A stretch of DNA of 21,582 nucleotides from an uncultured Bacteroidales bacterium (GTDB lineage Bacteria > Bacteroidota > Bacteroidia > Bacteroidales > P3). The notes under the pieces were generated by a model. It was not told the DNA's origin and made no database searches. It was given only the letters and a program-made list of their open reading frames with translations. How positions within the stretch are numbered: position 1 is the first letter of the stretch; every line of letters begins with the position of its first letter. The stretch covers positions 1-21,582 of the forward strand of contig CALGGY010000096.1 of assembly GCA_937915785.1 (NCBI GenBank). Direction: 5' to 3'. Of this stretch, positions 8,370 through 15,706 are shown piece by piece. A program made the position numbers and the translations under genes.

Positions 8370-9407
8370 ATGAGAGACTTTCAGTTTAAAAAGATGAACC
8401 TTTTCGGCCAAACCATTGAGGATTTGCATCGGCTCTGTGCCGACAACGGCCTGCCAAAGTTCGCCGCCAAGCAAATTGCCGACTGGCTGTACAACAAACG
8501 AGTCCTCAACATCGACCAGATGACGAATCTTTCGCTGAAAGCGCGTGCACAGCTTGCCGTGTCCTGTGCCGTTGGCCGCCGCCACTTCGCCGGCTGTATG
8601 GTTTCCACCGACGGCACCAAGAAATATCTTTTTCCCCTTGAGGGCGAAAAATATGTGGAAACGGTGTTTATTCCTGACAAAGAGCGTGGTACGGTGTGTG
8701 TGTCGTCGCAGGTGGGCTGCAAAATGGGTTGCAAGTTCTGCGTAACGGGCAAACAGGGGTTCCACGGACATCTGTCGGTGGCCGACATTCTCAATCAGAT
8801 AGCTGGAATCGACGAGGCAGACCAAATTACCAACATAGTGTTTATGGGTATGGGCGAGCCCTTCGACAATTACGACAATGTGCTGAAAGCCACGCAGATA
8901 CTAACTTCCGAATGGGGATTTGCCATGAGCCCGCGCCGCATCACCGTGTCAACCGTGGGAGTGTTGCCCCGCATCAGGGATTTTATAGAGCAGAGCCAGT
9001 GCCATCTGGCCATAAGTCTGCACTCGTCCTACGGTAACGAGCGCGCCTCCATCATGCCCATACAAAATGCCTACGCCCACAGCGAGATAGTGCGGCTGTT
9101 GCGCAAATACGACTGGTCGGGACAACGGCGGCTGTCGTTCGAATATATAGTGTTCAAAGGTATGAACGACGACCTGCTTCATGCCAAAAAACTGGCTCAG
9201 CTGCTGCATGGGCTGCCGTGCCGCGTTAATCTGATACGGTTTCATGCCTCGCCCGGCACACCCTTTGCCAGTTCCGACGAAAAAACGATGGAAAATTTCC
9301 GCAACTGCCTTAACGACAATGGTATAGTCTGCACAATACGAGCCTCGCGCGGCGAAGATATTATGGCCGCTTGCGGACTGCTGGCAGGGAAGAGGGTTGG
9401 GAGTTAG
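8370..9407 (+). CDS. rlmN: Dual-specificity 23S rRNA A2503 / tRNA A37 C2-methyltransferase RlmN (radical SAM)
   Basis: A 345-residue radical-SAM enzyme that methylates C2 of A2503 in 23S rRNA and of A37 in some tRNAs. The C-x3-C-x2-C cluster motif is C117, C121 and C124 in VGCKMGCKFCVTG. GMGEPFDNYDNV is the conserved SAM-binding GGEP-like segment. The methyl-carrying cysteine is C335 in IMAACGLLAGK. The N-terminal accessory domain is present (LPKFAAKQIADWLY). The ATG at 8394 (MNLFGQT) is a credible alternative start. The last residues, RVGS, and the TAG stop fall inside an intergenic-type repeat that begins at 9401, so the gene end may have been shaped by that repeat. Confidence 0.96.
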   Translation: MRDFQFKKMNLFGQTIEDLHRLCADNGLPKFAAKQIADWLYNKRVLNIDQMTNLSLKARAQLAVSCAVGRRHFAGCMVSTDGTKKYLFPLEGEKYVETVFIPDKERGTVCVSSQVGCKMGCKFCVTGKQGFHGHLSVADILNQIAGIDEADQITNIVFMGMGEPFDNYDNVLKATQILTSEWGFAMSPRRITVSTVGVLPRIRDFIEQSQCHLAISLHSSYGNERASIMPIQNAYAHSEIVRLLRKYDWSGQRRLSFEYIVFKGMNDDLLHAKKLAQLLHGLPCRVNLIRFHASPGTPFASSDEKTMENFRNCLNDNGIVCTIRASRGEDIMAACGLLAGKRVGS

Positions 9408-9535
9408 GAATTAGGAGTTGGGCGGTTGCCGGTTTTTTAGTTTTGAATTTGTAGAGACGATGCATGCATCGTCTAAGGAATTAGAAAATAGTAGTTGGTA
9501 GATACGAAGCGTGCATCGTCTAAAGAGTTAGGAAT
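9401..9535. repeat. Cluster of intergenic repeats: GAGTTAGGAAT units and a GACGATGCATGCATCGTC palindrome
   Basis: The 11-mer GAGTTAGGAAT occurs at 9401-9411 (covering the rlmN stop) and again at 9525-9535, with related TTAGGAGTT at 9411-9419 and GGAATTAG at 9477-9484. Between them a 20-bp perfect palindrome spans 9455-9474, centred on GCATGC. A degenerate second copy at about 9500-9523 shares the exact 12-mer TGCATCGTCTAA (9465-9476 and 9512-9523). These resemble REP-like elements scattered in Bacteroidota genomes. The rest of the gap up to 9640 is AT-rich; a TAGTTTTG at 9438-9445 fits the -7 consensus but lies about 200 bases from the next gene. Confidence 0.85.
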
Positions 9536-9640
9536 CGGATACAGGTTTTAAATAAGAAATAATGTTTGTTAGTTACAAATAAGCGATCGACATCTTTTTA
9601 GTTACACGCAAACAAATTACAATTAAACAATAATCAAACA

Positions 9641-10192
9641 ATGAAAAAAGTCCTTTTGACGCTAAGTTTAGTGTTGGCCACCGTGCTGGCTGCAAATGCT
9701 CAGGTGGAATGGCAACCTATTGAAAAAGTAGGTGTTACAAAACTTGAGGGCAATGCCAAGATGTTTTTCATAGATTTTGCCACCGACTGGTGCGGATGGT
9801 GTAAAAAAATGGACAAGGACACCTACGAAAAGTCGGTTGTAGCTGCCATTATGAACCACTATTACATTTCGGTGCATTTCGATGCTGAGACCAAAAACAC
9901 CTTCTTGTGGAACGGCAAGGAGTATTCCAACACCGCCTCGCGTCGTGGCAATCCGCACGATTTCACCCGCGCCGTGCTCGGCTCGCAAATCGGTTACCCC
10001 TCGGTGGCCATTTTCGACCAGCAGATGAACCTCGTACAAGTGCTTTCGGGCTACCAAGGTCCCGACGACTTTATCAAATTCATCTGTTTCTTTGTCAACG
10101 ACAATTACAAAAAATACTCCTACCAGAAGTATATGGAGATTTTCGATACCCAGATTTATCCCGAGATAAAGAAGGAAGTGGGTCTTAAATAA
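9641..10192 (+). CDS. Exported thioredoxin-fold protein (CGWC active site)
   Basis: A 183-residue protein with a clear signal peptide, MKKVLLTLSLVLATVLAANA, cleaved before Gln21. It therefore acts in the periplasm, possibly attached to a membrane partner. The thioredoxin-type redox motif is C51-G-W-C54 in DWCGWCKKMD. A conserved tail segment with a cis-Pro-like YPSVAIFD follows at about 125-132. The family is best described as thioredoxin_7/DUF255-like; it probably reduces or isomerises disulfides, but the substrate is unknown. ispH starts 20 bases downstream, so this gene may lead the ispH-recF-DUF721 transcript. A DsbD homologue further along the window could supply electrons, but the two genes are not linked in an operon. 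Confidence 0.88.
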   Translation: MKKVLLTLSLVLATVLAANAQVEWQPIEKVGVTKLEGNAKMFFIDFATDWCGWCKKMDKDTYEKSVVAAIMNHYYISVHFDAETKNTFLWNGKEYSNTASRRGNPHDFTRAVLGSQIGYPSVAIFDQQMNLVQVLSGYQGPDDFIKFICFFVNDNYKKYSYQKYMEIFDTQIYPEIKKEVGLK

Positions 10193-10212
10193 TTCTGCAA
10201 TTGCCTGATACC

Positions 10213-11079
10213 ATGGAAGTTGTTGTGGATAAAAACGCGGGGTTCTGTTCTGGTGTGGTGGCCGCCATTGCCGCTGCCGAAAGTCATTTGAGCAGCTCCA
10301 AACGGCTCTATTGCTTGGGCGACATTGTGCACAACAACGAGGAGGTGGAGCGCCTTTCGGCCAAAGGTCTGGAGGTGATAACCTACGAGCGATTATCGCA
10401 ACTGCATGATACCAAGGTGCTTATACGCGCCCACGGCGAACCCCCCTCCACCTACCAGCTTGCCGACAACAACCACATTCAGCTGATAGATGCCACCTGC
10501 CCCATAGTTCTTGCCTTGCAGAAAAAAATCCGTAAGGGTTACGAGGAAATGAAACTTACTAATGGTCAGGTGGTTATATTTGGCAAAAAAGGTCATGCCG
10601 AAGTTATCGGCCTTAACGGACAAACCGACAATACTGCACTGATTATCAGCGATATGAGTGATGCCGAACAGATCGACTATTCGCGTCCACTGCGCATGTA
10701 TTCGCAAACCACTCAGAACAAAGAGCAGTACGCCCAGCTTATCGAGTTGGTGAAAAATCGTTGCCAAGAGCGTAACAATTTGGATGTCAGTTTTTTCAAC
10801 ACCATTTGCGGCAGTGTGTCGAACCGTGTGAAAGAGCTTACCGACTTCGCCGCCTCGGTGGATGTAGTGGTGTTTGTGTCGGGTCGCAACAGCTCCAACG
10901 GCAAGTACCTTTTCGAGCACTGTAAACAGGTGAAAAACAGTGCGTTGTTCGTTTCGGGCGTTGGCGAGCTGCAGCCCGATTATTTCAAGGGCGTGAAACG
11001 CGTAGGTGTAACGGGAGCCACCTCCACTCCGCGCTGGCTGATGGACAAAGTGGCACTTTGGCTCAACCAAAATATTTAG
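10213..11079 (+). CDS. ispH: 4-hydroxy-3-methylbut-2-enyl diphosphate reductase (IspH/LytB)
   Basis: A 288-residue iron-sulfur enzyme that performs the last step of the MEP isoprenoid pathway, converting HMBPP to IPP and DMAPP. The three cluster cysteines are C12 (NAGFCSG), C96 (DATCPIV) and C199 (TICGSV). The substrate-binding histidines H40 (IVHNNE) and H74 (RAHGEP) are close to their positions in the E. coli enzyme. The length fits the family. The ATG at 10213 is preferred over the in-frame TTG at 10201 because MEVVVDKNAGFCSG is the typical N-terminus. recF begins 2 bases after the stop, so the genes are very likely co-transcribed. Confidence 0.97.
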   Translation: MEVVVDKNAGFCSGVVAAIAAAESHLSSSKRLYCLGDIVHNNEEVERLSAKGLEVITYERLSQLHDTKVLIRAHGEPPSTYQLADNNHIQLIDATCPIVLALQKKIRKGYEEMKLTNGQVVIFGKKGHAEVIGLNGQTDNTALIISDMSDAEQIDYSRPLRMYSQTTQNKEQYAQLIELVKNRCQERNNLDVSFFNTICGSVSNRVKELTDFAASVDVVVFVSGRNSSNGKYLFEHCKQVKNSALFVSGVGELQPDYFKGVKRVGVTGATSTPRWLMDKVALWLNQNI

Positions 11080-11081
11080 TT

Positions 11082-12194
11082 ATGTTACTGAAAAACCTCA
11101 AACTTGCCAATTTTAAGAACTATGCCGACTTGGAAGCAACGTTTTCCGACAAAATCAATTGTTTTGTGGGCAACAACGGTGTTGGCAAGACCAACCTGCT
11201 CGATGCCATTTATTACCTTTCGTTCTGCAAGAGCTATTTCAATCCATCTGACAGTCAGAATGTTAAATATAGAGAGCCGTTTTTCGCCATACATGGCATC
11301 TACGCCTTGCCCGACAGCGGCGAGGAACAAATGGTGTCGTGCGTGTTCAAACGTGGCGGTGGCAAACAGATGAAAATCAACAAGAAAGCCTACAGCCGTT
11401 TTGCCGACCACATTGGCAAGATACCGCTGGTGATGATTTCGCCCTACGACCAAGACCTGATAAATGCCGGCAGCGACATGCGCCGCAAGTTCATCGACGG
11501 CATAATTTCGCAAACCGACCGCACTTATCTGGAAAACCTGTTGGCCTATCAAAAGGCTGTGGACCAACGCAATACGTTACTCAAGCAATTTTTCGAAAAC
11601 CGCTTTTTCGAAGAGGCGCAGCTGCGGCTCTGGGACGACCAGCTGGTGCGTTTCGGACAGCCCGTGTTCGAGAGCCGCAAGGCTTTCCTGAAAGAGTTCG
11701 AAACCATATTCCAACACTATTTCCGGCTTATCTCGCCATCTGGCGAACAGGTGAAAATTGGCTACATCTCGCAGCTCGACGGTGGCAATTTTGCCGACCT
11801 TCTGAAAGGGGCTTGGCAAAAGGATGCCTACGCCCAATATTCCACCGTGGGAGTACACAAGGACGACCTCGATTTTCAGATAGACGAGGCAATGCCAATC
11901 AAGAAATTCGGCTCACAGGGTCAGCAGAAAACTTTTGTCCTCGCCCTGAAACTTGCACAATTCGAATACATCACCTCGGTGCGTGGCACCAAGCCCATAC
12001 TTTTGCTCGACGATGTGTTCGACAAACTTGACATACAGCGTGTTAGACAACTGATACATCTCGTTGGCAGCGACCATTTCGGACAAGTGTTCCTCACCGA
12101 CACCCAACTGGGCAGGGTGGAGTCCATTTTCGAAAATACCGACATCGAACACGCAGTTTTTACAGTGGAAAACAATAATTTGGCACAGCAATGA
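11082..12194 (+). CDS. recF: DNA replication and repair protein RecF
   Basis: A 370-residue SMC-like ATPase that binds gapped DNA and helps load RecA through RecOR. Walker A is GNNGVGKT at 30-37, in the typical N-terminal context LKLANFKNYADLEATF. The ABC signature region is SQGQQKTFVLALKLAQ from S278. Walker B is ILLLDDVFDKLD with D310-D311. The length is standard. The TTG start 24 bases upstream is rejected because it lies within ispH and adds unconserved residues. The gene follows ispH by 2 bases and overlaps the next gene by 4 bases (ATGA), suggesting translational coupling. No dnaA or dnaN is nearby in the window. Confidence 0.96.
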   Translation: MLLKNLKLANFKNYADLEATFSDKINCFVGNNGVGKTNLLDAIYYLSFCKSYFNPSDSQNVKYREPFFAIHGIYALPDSGEEQMVSCVFKRGGGKQMKINKKAYSRFADHIGKIPLVMISPYDQDLINAGSDMRRKFIDGIISQTDRTYLENLLAYQKAVDQRNTLLKQFFENRFFEEAQLRLWDDQLVRFGQPVFESRKAFLKEFETIFQHYFRLISPSGEQVKIGYISQLDGGNFADLLKGAWQKDAYAQYSTVGVHKDDLDFQIDEAMPIKKFGSQGQQKTFVLALKLAQFEYITSVRGTKPILLLDDVFDKLDIQRVRQLIHLVGSDHFGQVFLTDTQLGRVESIFENTDIEHAVFTVENNNLAQQ

Positions 12195-12481
12195 AAGAAC
12201 CTCACGAATATTCTTTGCAGGATTTGTTGAAAATAATTTACCGTAGCGAGCATATGACCGACGCTATTGCCGAGCATCAAGCCATAGATGCTTACAATCA
12301 AGTGGTTGGCGACCTGATTTCCAAGCTTACAGGCAAAATGGTGATGCGAAACGGCGTTTTGCACGTGCATCTGTCGTCGGCGGCGCTGCGGCAGGAAATG
12401 ACGATGCGAAGAGAGTCGCTGCTCGAAAAAATCAACGCGCAAATTGATGGATTTGCTGTGAAAGATATTGTCTTTTACTGA
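12191..12481 (+). CDS. DUF721/DciA-like small protein
   Basis: A 96-residue protein overlapping the recF stop by ATGA. The pattern matches DUF721 proteins: a helical N-terminus (LQDLLKIIYRSEHMTDAIAEHQAIDAY split by a basic turn), the motif VVGDLISKLTGKM, then a beta hairpin NGVLHVHLSSAALRQEMTMRR ending in a predicted interaction surface. DUF721 includes DciA, the ancestral loader of the DnaB helicase, although small Bacteroidota versions have not all been tested. Placement directly after recF is recalled as common in this phylum and fits a replication role. It has no signal peptide and is presumably cytoplasmic. Confidence 0.82.
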   Translation: MKEPHEYSLQDLLKIIYRSEHMTDAIAEHQAIDAYNQVVGDLISKLTGKMVMRNGVLHVHLSSAALRQEMTMRRESLLEKINAQIDGFAVKDIVFY

Positions 12482-12569
12482 TTTTTTTTCTTAAAACATC
12501 GACCAAAATGTATCAAAAAACGAAAAACAACGTTATATTCTATTTGACATATTAAATCAGATTTTTTTG

Positions 12570-14183
12570 ATGAAACACATTGTAACAACCGCTTTAGCAT
12601 TGATAATAGCCAATATGTCGATGGCACAGGACGATGATTTCCAGAGTATTAGGGGTATGGTAAACCGTGGCGACTGCGACAATGCCCGCAGTGCATACAA
12701 TGCTTATGTGCATAGAACCAACGTTTCCGACTACGGAGTGGAAAAACTGATTGACGATTGTATTTCGGAACGCTGGTATCAATCTGGAAAACAGATGATT
12801 GCCAATGGAAACTATGCCGAGGCCATTGCTCTTTACCGCAAGGCCGCCGACAAGGGCTATGGCATGGCCCAATATGCTTTGGGAATATGCTACGAAGAGG
12901 GTACTGGCCTGAAAAAAAACGAGGTGGAGGCAATGAAACTCTACCGTAATGCCGCCGAACAGCAGATGCCCGAAGCTCAATATCGTCTTGGCGACTGCTT
13001 TTATTATGGCCGAGGAGTGGAGGTTAGTCGCTACGAAGCGGTGAAATGGTACCGCAAGGCCGCCGAGCGTGGCATGGTAAAAGCGCAGTATCGTGTGGGA
13101 GAATGCTATTTCAACGGCGACGGCGTTAGCCAGAACTATAGCGAGGCTCTGAAATGGTTCCGCAAGGCCGCCGATCAGGGCGACGCCCAGTCGCAGTATT
13201 ACCTTGGGGTGTGCTATTACAACCGTTTAGGACTTTCGCGCAGCTACTTCGAAGCCGTGAACTGGTTCCAGAAAGCCGCCGCACAGAATCATGCCCAGTC
13301 GCAATATTATCTTGGCCTTTGCTATTACGAGGGCAACGGCATAGAACAGAACTACGCCGAGGCTTACAAGTGGTTCAAAACTGCCGACGCCAACGGCTGT
13401 GCCGATGCACAATATTATATTGGCCTTTGCCATTACGAGGGCAACGGGGTGGCACAGAACTACAACGAAGCCGTTTTGCACCTGCGCAACGCCGCCATTG
13501 CCGGCAACGCCGAAGCTCAGTATATGCTGGCCACCTGCCTCCTTGAGGGCAAAGGGACGCAGAAAAACTACAAGTCTGCTGTAGAACATCTAATGAGTGC
13601 CGAAAGCAACGGATCGGTACAGGCTGCCTATCAGCTCGGACAGTGCTATTACAACGGTACTGGAGTCACGCGAAACGCCACCGAAGCCACCACGTGGTAC
13701 ACCAAAGCCGCCGAAAAAGACTATATACCGGCACAATACGAGCTGGCACGCTGCTATTACACAGGCGATGGCGTGAAACAGGATTACACCGAAGCCGCCA
13801 AATGGTACAGAAAGGCTGCCGAACAGGGCTACTACAAAGCCCAATACAACCTTGCCCTGTGCTACGACCAAGGCATAGGACTGGCGAAAAATGCCAGCGA
13901 GGCCGCCAAATGGTACAGGCTCTCGGCAGAGCAGGGCTACGCTCCAGCCCAGTACAACCTTGCCTCGTGCTATGCCGCTGGCGAAGGTGTCTCCGAAAAT
14001 TTCAACGAGGCTTTTGTGTGGTTTAAACGTGCCGCCGAACAGGGCGACGCCGATGCTCAATACAGTCTCGGCACTTGCTACGACAAGGGATTTGGCGTGG
14101 CCAAAAATAAATCCGAAGCCAAAAAGTGGTACCGCAAAGCAGCCGAACAAGGACATGCTGCAGCCAAAAAAATGGCCAAGTAA
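12570..14183 (+). CDS. Exported Sel1-repeat (tetratricopeptide-like) protein with one cysteine per repeat
   Basis: A 537-residue protein with a short signal peptide (KHIVTTALALIIANMSMAQ, cleaved before DDDF). After a TPR-like lead-in (YAEAIALYRKAADKGY) there are twelve consecutive 36-residue Sel1 repeats with the pattern AQYxLGxCYxxGxGV then EAxKWYRKAAEQG. Sel1 repeats form alpha-solenoid scaffolds for protein-protein contacts, so this is probably a periplasmic or envelope adaptor. All twelve repeats keep a cysteine at the same position, with three more cysteines elsewhere. Repeats five and six are about 85 percent identical in DNA over 62 bases (13302 and 13410 onward), which suggests fairly recent duplication. 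The start is the ATG at 12570; the TTG at 12567 adds one residue only. Binding partners are unknown. The gene ends in an intrinsic terminator. Confidence 0.9.
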   Translation: MKHIVTTALALIIANMSMAQDDDFQSIRGMVNRGDCDNARSAYNAYVHRTNVSDYGVEKLIDDCISERWYQSGKQMIANGNYAEAIALYRKAADKGYGMAQYALGICYEEGTGLKKNEVEAMKLYRNAAEQQMPEAQYRLGDCFYYGRGVEVSRYEAVKWYRKAAERGMVKAQYRVGECYFNGDGVSQNYSEALKWFRKAADQGDAQSQYYLGVCYYNRLGLSRSYFEAVNWFQKAAAQNHAQSQYYLGLCYYEGNGIEQNYAEAYKWFKTADANGCADAQYYIGLCHYEGNGVAQNYNEAVLHLRNAAIAGNAEAQYMLATCLLEGKGTQKNYKSAVEHLMSAESNGSVQAAYQLGQCYYNGTGVTRNATEATTWYTKAAEKDYIPAQYELARCYYTGDGVKQDYTEAAKWYRKAAEQGYYKAQYNLALCYDQGIGLAKNASEAAKWYRLSAEQGYAPAQYNLASCYAAGEGVSENFNEAFVWFKRAAEQGDADAQYSLGTCYDKGFGVAKNKSEAKKWYRKAAEQGHAAAKKMAK

Positions 14184-14207
14184 TATATTCTTATCCCGTG
14201 ATAAACA

Positions 14208-14242
14208 GTGCCGGACACAGAACAGTGCTCCGGCATTTTTTT
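14208..14242 (+). terminator. Rho-independent terminator after the Sel1-repeat gene
   Basis: TGCCGGA at 14209-14215 pairs with TCCGGCA at 14229-14235 around a 13-base loop, followed directly by a run of seven T (14236-14242). It lies about 25 bases after the stop codon at 14183. Confidence 0.88.
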
Positions 14243-14429
14243 CCATTCCGGTGGAGTGAATGGAGTGGCTTCCTACTGCCATACATTCCGTTGCAACTGA
14301 CAATTTTATCAGCTTTTTTGTGTAACAATGACGTATTTTGTTTTTTTCTGACAAATGGTCATTTTTCAAAAGACGGTATGCTTTTTGCCCTATTTTGAGT
14401 GCAATCAATTAAAACATAATTATATAACT

Positions 14430-14753
14430 ATGCAGTACACATTGAATGATTTGAAAAATGGAGCAAAAACCATTGCAAAAAGTGTTTTCGGAAAGAAAAG
14501 CGAATATGAGCTGCAGTTCAACCACGAAGAATACGGATTGTGGTATGTGGATTTCCCCAATTGGCCGTTCGACCATGCCAATCTGTTGATGGTGAACGGA
14601 GCGGATGAATTGTGTGTTTTTCTTTCGACCGACGACAAGGTAGTAAATGTGAAAGTGATACCCGCCGAGAAGGAAGAGAGCCACGAAGGCTATTTCAAGC
14701 TGACGCAGAAGGATTCGGGCTTGACATCGGGTAGCACGTACAGCGTTTCGTGA
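14430..14753 (+). CDS. Small uncharacterised cytoplasmic protein (possibly DUF6717-like)
   Basis: A 107-residue protein from the ATG at 14430 (MQYTLNDLKNGAK). It is acidic overall, has no signal peptide or membrane segment, and shows aromatic motifs GLWYVDFPNWPFDHANL (37-53) and LMVNGADELCVFL. The combination of a Trp-Tyr-x-Asp/Glu strand, a short loop and MVxGADxL is reminiscent of the DUF6717-type family from memory, but this is weak and no function follows from it. It stands alone between the terminator at 14208-14242 and the convergent PAP2 gene. In-frame starts upstream to 14355 read through AT-rich leader sequence and are less likely. Confidence 0.75.
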   Translation: MQYTLNDLKNGAKTIAKSVFGKKSEYELQFNHEEYGLWYVDFPNWPFDHANLLMVNGADELCVFLSTDDKVVNVKVIPAEKEESHEGYFKLTQKDSGLTSGSTYSVS

Positions 14754-14950
14754 TTGGAAGGTTTCACCCGCGATGTGTGGTTTTGTCCGGTAACACTTTT
14801 TGTCTTGGGCAAATATTCTAAGTATTTGTATGTTAATGCGGTACGCTGAACAAATCCCGTTGTTGGTGATTTGTAATCCGCAACATTGTTGAACTTTGGC
14901 TTTTCGCCACAACGCGACAACTCTGTTGAACTAAGCTGTGGCAGAAGCAA
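14754..14950. other. Convergent gap between the small protein gene and the PAP2 gene
   Basis: This gap of 197 bases holds no ORF that looks real. CAAATC at 14851-14856 and GATTTG at 14868-14873 can pair, extended by one A-T pair, but no T-run follows. The 9-mer TGTTGAACT occurs twice, about 40 bases apart, near 14888 and 14925. No terminator could be assigned to either converging gene. Confidence 0.5.
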
Positions 14951-15706
14951 TCAGAACCGTATGTTGGCCGCCAAACCCACGGTGTTGCGCGGTCCGCAGT
15001 ATGGCATCAGCGACAAGTCGGCATTGTTCTTTTTCTTGTGTTTGAACCAGCTTTTCTCCCATGGCAGCAGCAGAAGCGCAAGGTTGGCCGAAATTATGCC
15101 TATGCCGGCGCCTGCCAGCACGTCGTTCAGCCAGTGGCGTTCGTTGTACATGCGCAAAAAGGCAATGCCTGTGGCCATAGTGTATGCGCCCAGTCCCACC
15201 CAGTTGCCGTACGACAGCCGCACCAGCTCGGCGCCCATAAACGCTGTGGCGGTGTGCCCCGACGGGAACGATGTGTGTGCACGGGTGTCGGGACGTGGCT
15301 CGCCCACAAGGAATTTTGTGCCCTGCACCAGCGTGGTGGCAAGTATGGCGGCAGTGCAACCCAGCAGTGCCCTCTCGTTGATGTTGTGCGCCGGCGGTGT
15401 GCCGACGTATTCGCCTACGGCAAAATAAGTTACTGGCATGTATTGCACGTAGTCGTCGAAATGCAGGTAGCGGTCGCCGCGCAGGTTGGAAAACCCTTTC
15501 TTTATGTTCTTTTTCCAGTCGTTCATGGCAGTGTTGTAAACGCCTATGGTGCCTATGGTGATAAGCACGGTAGGGACGATGTAGTCGGTTATTTTTTCTT
15601 GCGCTTGGCTGAGTTTTGTGAGAGTGCCAACAAGCAAAAACACCGTTAATGCCATTCGCAGGCATCGTTTTAAGGAGCTTTTTTGTGCTGTTTTTTCGTT
15701 ATTCAC
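14951..15706 (-). CDS. PAP2-family membrane phosphatase with signal peptide
   Basis: A 251-residue acid phosphatase-fold protein of the PAP2/lipid phosphatase family. The three signature motifs are intact: K131-x6-R138-P139 (KFLVGEPRP), P148-S-G-H151 (FPSGHTATAF), and R185-x5-H191-x3-D195 (RMYNERHWLND). Residues 1-37 form a basic n-region, a hydrophobic core (MALTVFLLVGTL) and a SQAQ cleavage-like end. Substrates could be lipid A, undecaprenyl pyrophosphate or phosphatidyl phosphates; the sequence does not decide. The start is a GTG overlapping the dsbD TGA stop (GTGA). The ATG at 15655 would give 234 residues but would remove the basic n-region, so GTG is favoured. The long upstream extension to 16318 is rejected because it only overlaps dsbD in another frame. 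Confidence 0.88.
   Translation of the reverse strand: MNNEKTAQKSSLKRCLRMALTVFLLVGTLTKLSQAQEKITDYIVPTVLITIGTIGVYNTAMNDWKKNIKKGFSNLRGDRYLHFDDYVQYMPVTYFAVGEYVGTPPAHNINERALLGCTAAILATTLVQGTKFLVGEPRPDTRAHTSFPSGHTATAFMGAELVRLSYGNWVGLGAYTMATGIAFLRMYNERHWLNDVLAGAGIGIISANLALLLLPWEKSWFKHKKKNNADLSLMPYCGPRNTVGLAANIRF

Noticed and set aside
12846..14180. Regular 108-base repeats considered as a CRISPR or satellite array
   Set aside because: The period is 36 codons, the copies are diverged and in frame, and the translation is a classic Sel1 solenoid.
13590..14408. 272-codon minus-strand frame opposite the Sel1 gene
   Set aside because: Its regular pattern mirrors the 108-base Sel1 period of the + strand, and the terminator lies inside it; no independent signal.
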